Part shown: positions 15,061-20,556 of the stretch, in pieces | Position numbering within the stretch: the first letter of the stretch is position 1 | Layout: each line of letters begins with the position of its first letter | Origin: Chitinophagaceae bacterium | GTDB lineage: Bacteria > Bacteroidota > Bacteroidia > Chitinophagales > Chitinophagaceae | NCBI GenBank assembly: GCA_017989935.1 | Contig: JAGNOY010000007.1 | Location: 1-20,556 of the forward strand | DNA: 20,556 bases | Direction: 5' to 3' | Program-made: the position numbers and the translations under genes | Notes under the pieces: model-generated | The model's database searches: none | What the model was told of the DNA's origin: nothing | The model's input: only the letters and a program-made list of their open reading frames with translations

Positions 15061-15335
15061 TTTTCTACCATCTATTAATTGTAAAAAAGGGATTTCAGCT
15101 GGTTGGTTACATGGATTGTGAATGACAAAATTCAACTGCAATTCTTCGATAGATTTTTTTTGTGAACTGAATATTTGGAATTTTACTGATGCATTATATT
15201 CAGGATATGAGATGTTGTATTGCGGCAACGATTGCAGTGGAAAGCCCGCATCGCATCTCGTTCTTAAAAACGAGATGTGAGCGGACTTGAAACGAAAAGC
15301 GTGTGTGCCGCCCAAAAAATAGGTATAAAAATTGA
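15061..15335. other. Convergent intergenic gap with repeat and possible gene remnant
   Basis: This 275-bp stretch separates two convergent genes. The half next to the DUF3108 gene is dispersed repeat copy 2. In the other half (15061-15222) a minus-strand frame stays open and reads protein-like (for example EELQLNFVIHNPCNQPAEIP), but it has no independent start outside the repeat and runs into the plus-strand gene. It may be a fragment of a lost gene. I saw no clear terminator for either neighbour. Confidence 0.35.
15224..15319 (-). repeat. Dispersed intergenic repeat, copy 2
   Basis: Read on the minus strand, it shares the outer block (15319-15283) and inner block (15251-15224) with copy 1 at 594-715. 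The variable middle is a much better hairpin here: CATCTCGTT (15254-15262) and AACGAGATG (15269-15277), a perfect 9-bp stem with a 6-nt loop. It lies 16 bp after the stop of the DUF3108 gene, so in both copies the T6-GGG end lies close behind a gene's stop codon, reading in the gene's direction. Confidence 0.75.
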
Positions 15336-16139
15336 TTAGCGTTTCATGCTTATAATACCTGTTGTCTTATTTCTGTTATTTTTAAATTCAGAAAGAAACA
15401 CTTTGATGCTACCAACAAGAATGGGTGTTTCGACAAACACAGGGATTTTATTAGCATCATCAGTTACGTAAACTGTCATCTGTTCGCCACCCTTAAATAA
15501 GGTGCCTTCAATGAGTTTGGGTTTAAATTTAATGGTATTGAAATTACCATATTTAGTTTTCAGGTTGGCTTTGCCCATATATCGAATATACACGGGGTAG
15601 ACATGATCGTCGAGGTAAATTGAAAATGGAAAAATATCGCCATTTTTTGCCTTGCTAAAATCTAAATTTCTGGCGTAATAGATGGCTGATAGTACATCTT
15701 GAATGCATGGCGGAATATTGAAAACTCCATTGGTGGATACTGCGTGATTCGTTGTTTGATTAAATAAAACATTGTTGAAAATATGATTTCCGGTTTCGTT
15801 AACTTGTCTACTAAATTTAAGAGGCAACATGGATGAAGTGTCTACAAAACTTTCGTAGGTATCTCTTACTTTATAGATCCAATCATAGGTTGAATACGTT
15901 TTTCCAAATCCTGTAAAATGGTACACAGTTTTTTGCTGAAAAGTTTCTAAATTGTTGCTAAAGGTGGCTTCACCTGCACCGATATATGCACCCGCCAAAG
16001 AATAGAATACTTTGTAATTGAGAATTTCGCCAGAAGAACTGCTTTCATTTTTAATACCACAGAAATTACTTTTTTCAGAATGGGTTCCTATGTGTAAGCA
16101 TATACATAAGAATGTGAAAATGGAGCCTTTAGTTCCCAT
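15336..16139 (-). CDS. DUF3108 domain-containing exported protein
   Basis: 267 residues with an N-terminal hydrophobic export signal (GSIFTFLCICLHIG, about 5-18). The rest is a beta-rich DUF3108 domain: GEILNYKVFYSLAGAYIGAGEATF, then FTGFGKTYSTYDWIYKVRDTYESFVD, DVLSAIYYARNLDF, and near the end MTVYVTDDANKIPVFVETPILVGSI. DUF3108 proteins are periplasmic and of unknown molecular function. Its ATG (16139) overlaps the last 11 bp of the penicillin-binding protein gene, which suggests translational coupling and a shared envelope role. Family identification comes from the overall pattern and is fairly sure; a function would be guesswork. Confidence 0.85.
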   Translation of the reverse strand: MGTKGSIFTFLCICLHIGTHSEKSNFCGIKNESSSSGEILNYKVFYSLAGAYIGAGEATFSNNLETFQQKTVYHFTGFGKTYSTYDWIYKVRDTYESFVDTSSMLPLKFSRQVNETGNHIFNNVLFNQTTNHAVSTNGVFNIPPCIQDVLSAIYYARNLDFSKAKNGDIFPFSIYLDDHVYPVYIRYMGKANLKTKYGNFNTIKFKPKLIEGTLFKGGEQMTVYVTDDANKIPVFVETPILVGSIKVFLSEFKNNRNKTTGIISMKR

Positions 16140-18378
16140 AATCTCTTTCGTCTACCCCGCTGTTAGAGTTATCGAGAGGTGTTTTTTCGCTAATTTCTTC
16201 TTCTTCTTTTTCGCCTCTAGAAACATTCAGGATGGCTTCAGCTCTTTGTAAGCTAATTTGATCAACGGCATCACATTCATCCATGTTTTTCATGATTTCT
16301 GGCATCACAAATTTGTCTACAGAAGAGTAATTCAAGTTTTTATCTGCTTGGATTAATTTAAAAAATTCTCCCCAAATTGGCATTGCAGCGCGTGAGCCTT
16401 CACCGAGTCCAACGCCCACAAAACGGTCATCGCAACCAACCCAAGCACCGGCTAATAATTGTGGGGTATAACCAATAAACCATGCATCGGATTCACTGTT
16501 GGTTGTACCGGTTTTACCAGCGCATTCTCCTTTAATATTCCATCCTGGTTTTAGTCTTTTACCAGTACCAAAAAGTACGGTACCCATCATCATACGAATC
16601 ATTTTATACGCTGTAATTTCGTTAATGACTTCGGTACGTTCAGGCACAAAATTTTCGAGTAAGTTGCCATTTCTATCTTCGATTCTGGTGATGTAGATAG
16701 GTTTGGTGTTGATACCATAATTTGGAAACATGGTATAAGCGCGAAGCATTTCTATGATTGAAATATCATCAGCACCAAGGCAGACAGAAGGAAATGCGTG
16801 TAGGTTGCTAACTATACCTAGTTTTTTAGCAAATTGAACGAAGTGTTCGATACCGACCAATTTAAGTATCGCTACTGTTGCATTATTTTTTGAATAGGCA
16901 AGTGCGGTTTTCATAGGCATAGCACCTGCGTTTCTGTCGGGACCATACCATCCATGTCCAGGGAAGAATGATTTGTTAAGAGAGATGGACATACAAGGTG
17001 AATATCCATTATCTACAGCTAAACAGTAGAGCAAGGGTTTGATTGTGGAACCTACTTGACGTTTGGTATTTATATTCGCATGATCGTATTGAAAGTACTT
17101 GTGATTAATACCTCCAACCCAAGCTTTAACTTCTCCGGTGGCTGGATCCATTACTAAAAAACCAGTTTGAACAAAGCCTTTCATATACTTTATACTATCT
17201 AGAGGCGTAATGGTTGTATCTTTTTCTTTTTTATTATTCCAAGCAAAAACTTTCATTTTTGTTTTGGTATTAAAATTTTTCAGAATTTCCTCTTCGCTCA
17301 TATCAGCATTTTTCAAAGCCTTATATCTTTCAGATTCTTTCATTGCTCGATCGAGTGTTTTTTTATGTTTTTTCCAAACATATTCACCTGGTCTTTTAAC
17401 CTTACCCCACATTTGTTTTTCAACAGCTCTTTCCGCATAGGTTTGCATAGCAGTATCTAAAGTGGTATAAATTTTTAGGCCATCTTTATATAAATTCAGC
17501 CCTTTTTTCTTACACCAAGCCTTTACATCTTGTTCAACAACTTGTCTGAAATAGGGTGCAACACCTTCATGGTGTGTATCATTTACAGGATTGAAATTCA
17601 ATTTTATGGGTAATTGTTTCAATCTTTCAGCATCAGACGGGCTTAACTTAAAATTTTTTACCATTTGATCTAACACTGTATTTCTTCTTTCCAAAGCGCG
17701 AACAGCTCTTTGAGGATTATCTTCGTTCGGCACTGGGTTATACATGGTAGAACCTTTGAGCATTCCGATAAGTAGTGCAGATTCTTCGATAGTTAAATCG
17801 ATGGGAAGTTTGCTGAAGTAAGTCTTAGAGGCACTTTTGATGCCAAATGAGTTGTAGCCCCAAGGAACAGTATTTAAGTAAAGGGTAAGAATTTCAGGCT
17901 TGGTTAAGTTTTTTTCAAGTTTTACAGCCACAATTTGTTCTTTTAATTTTTCACGCACACGCATGAACACATTTCCAGAACCTTGATCTAATAATGCTTT
18001 TGCTAATTGTTGGGTGATAGTACTTGCTCCGCCTTTAGGGTTGAAGGTAAGCATGCCAAATAATGCGCGTCCTATGGCTTCTGCATCTATGCCACTATGA
18101 CTATAAAAACGTTCATCTTCGGTGGCTACTAGGGCATCAAATACATTAGGTGAAATTTCACTAAACTTGCAAGGTTCTCTGTTTTCAAGATAAAGTTTTC
18201 CTATCAATCTATCACCGCCATCGTAAATTTCGGAAGCCATAGCAGATTTAGGATTTTCTAATTCTTCCATTTTAGGCATGTAGCCCATCCAGCCTGCATT
18301 GATCATCCAAATTAGGGCATTAAATCCTATAATACCAATAATTAGAGAGATCCATAAAAATTTAATACTTTTTTTCAT
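16129..18378 (-). CDS. Class A penicillin-binding protein 1A (transglycosylase/transpeptidase)
   Basis: 749 residues. A bifunctional peptidoglycan synthase: one N-terminal membrane helix (about 8-28), then the GT51 glycosyltransferase domain with catalytic Glu87 in ATEDERFYSHSGID, GGASTITQQLAK (116-127) and EKNLTKPEILTLYLN. A linker contains a charged insert (about 325-395). The transpeptidase domain has the active-site Ser444 in GSTIK, the SKN motif at 496-498 and KTG at 622-624. All catalytic residues are present. A Glu-rich tail (EKEEEEISEKT) ends the protein. It is inner-membrane bound and acts in the periplasm, and is the target of beta-lactams in the family. It is the first gene of a two-gene unit with the DUF3108 gene. 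The ATG at 18378 follows a leader with a hairpin and a good promoter. Confidence 0.95.
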   Translation of the reverse strand: MKKSIKFLWISLIIGIIGFNALIWMINAGWMGYMPKMEELENPKSAMASEIYDGGDRLIGKLYLENREPCKFSEISPNVFDALVATEDERFYSHSGIDAEAIGRALFGMLTFNPKGGASTITQQLAKALLDQGSGNVFMRVREKLKEQIVAVKLEKNLTKPEILTLYLNTVPWGYNSFGIKSASKTYFSKLPIDLTIEESALLIGMLKGSTMYNPVPNEDNPQRAVRALERRNTVLDQMVKNFKLSPSDAERLKQLPIKLNFNPVNDTHHEGVAPYFRQVVEQDVKAWCKKKGLNLYKDGLKIYTTLDTAMQTYAERAVEKQMWGKVKRPGEYVWKKHKKTLDRAMKESERYKALKNADMSEEEILKNFNTKTKMKVFAWNNKKEKDTTITPLDSIKYMKGFVQTGFLVMDPATGEVKAWVGGINHKYFQYDHANINTKRQVGSTIKPLLYCLAVDNGYSPCMSISLNKSFFPGHGWYGPDRNAGAMPMKTALAYSKNNATVAILKLVGIEHFVQFAKKLGIVSNLHAFPSVCLGADDISIIEMLRAYTMFPNYGINTKPIYITRIEDRNGNLLENFVPERTEVINEITAYKMIRMMMGTVLFGTGKRLKPGWNIKGECAGKTGTTNSESDAWFIGYTPQLLAGAWVGCDDRFVGVGLGEGSRAAMPIWGEFFKLIQADKNLNYSSVDKFVMPEIMKNMDECDAVDQISLQRAEAILNVSRGEKEEEEISEKTPLDNSNSGVDERDYGN

Positions 18379-18419
18379 ATGACTAGCTGAATCAAGGATT
18401 CAAGATAAAAATTATTTTC

Positions 18420-18443
18420 AACATAGACTATTTTTTCTATGTT
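18420..18443 (-). other. Stem-loop in the PBP gene leader
   Basis: AACATAG (18420-18426) and CTATGTT (18437-18443) form a perfect 7-bp stem with a 10-nt loop rich in T (A on the minus strand). It lies between the promoter and the ATG of the penicillin-binding protein, so it would be in the 5' UTR. There is no strong T run after it on the minus strand, so it is not an obvious terminator. Confidence 0.35.
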
Positions 18444-18456
18444 AAAAAATATCGGG

Positions 18457-18490
18457 CAAATCTATTAAAATGTATGTTAGAAAAATCAAA
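18457..18490 (-). promoter_or_regulatory. Promoter of the PBP-DUF3108 unit
   Basis: On the minus strand TTTG (18490-18487) is followed after 22 bp by TAGATTTG (18464-18457), both exact matches to the Bacteroidota -33/-7 pattern. It gives a leader of about 70-75 nt to the ATG at 18378. Confidence 0.65.
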
Positions 18491-18550
18491 AAAGTAGATT
18501 ATTCCTTAAATAGTATGAATGAAAAGAAGCATGACAACTTAATTTTATAC

Positions 18551-18937
18551 TTAATTCATTTTATAGGGTGCAATCAGATCAAATTCAGGAATTTGAACTT
18601 CAAATAATTTTTTGTTCAGCATGTTTTCCATCTTATAGTTACCAACCATGCGGCCCATATCTGTTCTTATTACTGCTCCAGACATATATTGAAAAGAGTC
18701 ACCAGGTTCGAGAATTGGTTGTTGACCAATTACACCTTCACCTTCAACCTCTCGGTAAGAGCCATTGCTATCAAAAATGTGCCAATGTCTGCGTATAAGC
18801 TTCACTGGAAAATTTGAATAATTGTCTATAGAAACTCTATAGGAGAAATTATATTCATTCAATAAAGGATTAGATTGTTCCGTATTGTAGAATGTTTCCA
18901 CGGTGATGCTGATCCCTTCTGTTATTTGCTGTACCAT
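18551..18937 (-). CDS. apaG: ApaG family protein
   Basis: 128 residues from ATG at 18937, giving MVQQITEGISITVETFYN as in the family; a TTG at 18976 would add 13 unlike residues. ApaG is a small single-domain immunoglobulin-like (fibronectin III-type) protein. Features seen are FSYRVSIDNYSNFPVKLIRRHWHIFDSNG, then VEGEGVIGQQPILEPGDSFQYMSG and the C-terminal FEVQIPEFDL. The role is uncertain across bacteria: early work linked it to Co/Mg efflux phenotypes, and the domain also occurs in eukaryotic PDIP38 and F-box proteins. It appears to be a single-gene unit here, with flanking gaps of 172 bp and about 105 bp. Confidence 0.95.
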   Translation of the reverse strand: MVQQITEGISITVETFYNTEQSNPLLNEYNFSYRVSIDNYSNFPVKLIRRHWHIFDSNGSYREVEGEGVIGQQPILEPGDSFQYMSGAVIRTDMGRMVGNYKMENMLNKKLFEVQIPEFDLIAPYKMN

Positions 18938-19042
18938 GATTACTTGTAAAAATAGGTATTTTTTGAAATCGACCAATTAATTTTAAATAATAACGACTAT
19001 TTTAAGATTGAAGGCGGAATTAGGCTATATGAATAGAATAAT

Positions 19043-19369
19043 TCAAATAATTTTTACCCATTTTAATAAGTCAATATCACTTTCAGCGAGCCTAGCTTCA
19101 ACTTCAAAAGGATTGTTGTAATAGCCATATTTGAATGAATACCAAACATACTGAATAGGAAACAACATGAACCCAATTCTTTTCCATTGTTTAATATGTT
19201 CAATTTCATGTCGAAACAAGGAAAGGTTTTGGATAAATTCAGATTTTGGAATTTGGTATAAATGAATTGTGTTGCCAATTACCATGGCACAATTAGCATG
19301 CTTAAGTTTGATTGCACCTAATTTGGCAAGCCAAGAATTTTCTTTAATATGAATTGAATAATTCTTCAA
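19043..19369 (-). CDS. Small HExxH (zincin-like) protein, DUF4157-like
   Basis: 108 residues. A metallopeptidase-type motif HEIEH is in SLFRHEIEHIKQWKRIGF, followed by a hydrophobic helix (FMLFPIQYVWYSF) and YGYYNNPFEVEARLAES, where a Glu may be the third metal ligand. From memory, similar short proteins occur in many Bacteroidota and are sometimes labelled DUF4157; peptidase activity is not established. There is no signal peptide. The best start is TTG at 19369, 11 bp after the bcp stop; no ATG lies upstream in the gap, and starting at the later Met would delete the conserved N-terminal part (ENSWLAKLGAIKL). It is the last gene of the M23-bcp run, so it is probably cotranscribed. Confidence 0.8.
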   Translation of the reverse strand: MKNYSIHIKENSWLAKLGAIKLKHANCAMVIGNTIHLYQIPKSEFIQNLSLFRHEIEHIKQWKRIGFMLFPIQYVWYSFKYGYYNNPFEVEARLAESDIDLLKWVKII

Positions 19370-19380
19370 ATCAATATCTA

Positions 19381-19845
19381 CTAAATTTTCCAGATTTTTA
19401 AAATTTGATCAGTGTGTTCTGAAGACCTTACCTTTTTAATAATATGATCTATCACACCTTTTTCATTAATTAAAAAAGTGGTTCTTAGTAAACCCATATA
19501 TTTATTAGCGAACATTGTTTTTTCTCCCCAAACGCCATATTTATCAATGACTTTTTTATCAACATCTGCTAACAAAGTAAAAGGAAGTTTTTGTTGTTCA
19601 ATAAATTTTTGATGTGAGACTTCATCATCAGGACTAATACCAAGTACTATAATATTTTTTTTCTTGAGTATGGTAAAATTATCTCTGAGATTACATGCCT
19701 CTTTAGTGCAGGTAGGGGTATTGTCTTGAGGATAAAAAAAGATCACTACCTTTTGTCCTAAGAAATCTTTTAAGTTTACCTTTTCTCCTGATTGATTTTT
19801 TAAGGTAAATGCTGGGGCTTTATCGCCAGGGTTTAAGTTTGCCAT
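19381..19845 (-). CDS. bcp: Thioredoxin-dependent peroxiredoxin, Bcp/PrxQ type
   Basis: 154 residues, the usual size. It reduces peroxides, with thioredoxin as electron donor, in the cytoplasm. The thioredoxin fold shows KVVIFFYPQDNTPTCTKEAC: peroxidatic Cys46 in TPTCT and resolving Cys51 five residues later, the atypical 2-Cys PrxQ pattern. Later conserved parts are VLGISPDDEVSHQKF, LPFTLLADVDKKV, YGVWGEK and RTTFLINEKGVI. ATG at 19845 lies 2 bp after the stop of the M23 gene, so the two are surely one transcript. Confidence 0.97.
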   Translation of the reverse strand: MANLNPGDKAPAFTLKNQSGEKVNLKDFLGQKVVIFFYPQDNTPTCTKEACNLRDNFTILKKKNIIVLGISPDDEVSHQKFIEQQKLPFTLLADVDKKVIDKYGVWGEKTMFANKYMGLLRTTFLINEKGVIDHIIKKVRSSEHTDQILKIWKI

Positions 19846-19847
19846 AT

Positions 19848-20556
19848 TTATTTGATTAATGCAAACGTAAGCGTTTTTTTATTCTTGTTTTCATCGAAAG
19901 CACTTATAGTAAATTGATGTTTGCCTGCAGGAAAATGTTCATCAATTTCGTAGGCGTAAGTATTTCCTTTTTGCACAAGTCGCAACCATTGTCCATCTAC
20001 TTCTGCAACACATTTTTCAACTGAAGTTGTTTCTTCTTTTATAGTAAAAACTAATTTTTTCAAATTACCTATTTGAGCATCATTCTTAATTGTAGTTTTA
20101 ATATCTGGCGGAGTTTGATCAATCATGATTTGATAATTCCCAAAATCTCTTACAGTGGTTACCACTTTACCTTTTTCTAATTGAGCTGCTTTCCCTTTTT
20201 TTAAGGTTTCATTCCCATAAGGTAATCGAACTACAGCAATTTTGTCTTTTAATGAATTAGGAATGGCTAATTTAGGTTGAAGATATAATTTGAAATAACT
20301 GTGCAATGGCACATAGGCCTCATGTACTTGATAAATATAAGAATAAATTTCTTGGCATGGTTTGATAGACGATTTAAAGCAAATGTCATCATACAATGCC
20401 TCTTCCGGCAAGCTGAATTCAATATCTTTATTCTTGAAAGATTGAATTTTACCACAAGTCAATTTATGTTCACAATCAACCAGTGGAATAGAAGAGTTCC
20501 CTTGAAGAAAAAATTCAATCAAAGATTTATTAGCTTTTGTATCCAATACTTCAATC
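19848..20556 (-). CDS. C-terminal part of an M23 family metallopeptidase, cut by window end
   Basis: The frame is open to the edge, so the N-terminus is outside; an apparent TTG start at 20546 is not real because coding continues upstream (IEVLDTKANKS). About 235 residues are visible. They match the long C-terminal extension typical of Bacteroidota M23 (LytM-like) peptidases: FSLPEEALYDDICF, VHEAYVPLHSYFKLYL, TVRDFGNYQIMIDQTPPDI, VDGQWLRL and the ending FDENKNKKTLTFALIK. The M23 catalytic domain (HxxxD, HxH) is not in the window, so the family call rests on the extension alone. Such proteins are exported and cut or regulate cutting of peptidoglycan cross-links. It is upstream of bcp with a 2-bp gap. 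Confidence 0.75.
   Translation of the reverse strand, partial: IEVLDTKANKSLIEFFLQGNSSIPLVDCEHKLTCGKIQSFKNKDIEFSLPEEALYDDICFKSSIKPCQEIYSYIYQVHEAYVPLHSYFKLYLQPKLAIPNSLKDKIAVVRLPYGNETLKKGKAAQLEKGKVVTTVRDFGNYQIMIDQTPPDIKTTIKNDAQIGNLKKLVFTIKEETTSVEKCVAEVDGQWLRLVQKGNTYAYEIDEHFPAGKHQFTISAFDENKNKKTLTFALIK

Noticed and set aside
15028..15315. Minus-strand ORF of 95 codons as a real gene
   Set aside because: Its proposed start lies inside the dispersed repeat and its end overlaps the secreted-protein gene; at most a remnant.
16018..16251. Plus-strand ORF across the PBP/DUF3108 junction
   Set aside because: Antisense to two conserved genes; Phe-rich stretch mirrors the Glu/Lys-rich tail of the PBP.

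Overview
The window comes from an AT-rich member of the Bacteroidota, probably near Chitinophagales/Sphingobacteriales. The evidence is the type IX secretion system (T9SS) genes porU and porV, the gliding-family gene gldE, the phylum's promoter motif TAnnTTTG at several genes, no clear Shine-Dalgarno sites, a Bacteroidota-type M23 peptidase extension, and a 29-codon AURKAIP1/COX24-type mini-gene. Assignment below phylum is an inference.

Layout. (1) 1-572: the 3' part of tatD. (2) 573-2350: an accessory-looking stretch with two unrecognised small genes (a secreted protein and a two-helix membrane protein). Three kinds of non-coding repeat lie in it: a hairpin-bearing dispersed repeat with a second, inverted copy at 15224-15319; a 322-bp element with imperfect terminal inverted repeats; and a 26-bp tandem repeat. 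(3) 2351-5317, minus strand: a HU/IHF-like DNA-binding protein, a membrane-anchored TPR protein, the mini-gene and RNase G. (4) 5433-8378, plus strand: mutY, ssb and gldE. (5) 8487-13767: porU (the T9SS cysteine-protease sortase) and porV (its outer-membrane partner), separated by a tandem duplication that carries porV's promoter and leader. (6) ispF and a small secreted protein. (7) 15336-18378, minus strand: a class A penicillin-binding protein overlapping a DUF3108 gene. (8) apaG. (9) 19043-20556, minus strand: a tight run of an M23 peptidase (cut by the window end), bcp peroxiredoxin and a small HExxH protein.

The clearest biological theme is cell-envelope assembly and protein secretion: PorU and PorV process and anchor T9SS cargo, GldE belongs to the gliding/T9SS gene set, and the PBP and M23 peptidase build and remodel peptidoglycan. 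DNA maintenance genes (mutY, ssb, HU) sit between them. I found no complete new defence or mobile system. The most notable features are the repeats, the duplicated porV leader, the mini ribosomal-type gene, and a run of genes that start with GTG or TTG. No tRNA, rRNA, CRISPR array or intact transposase was seen.
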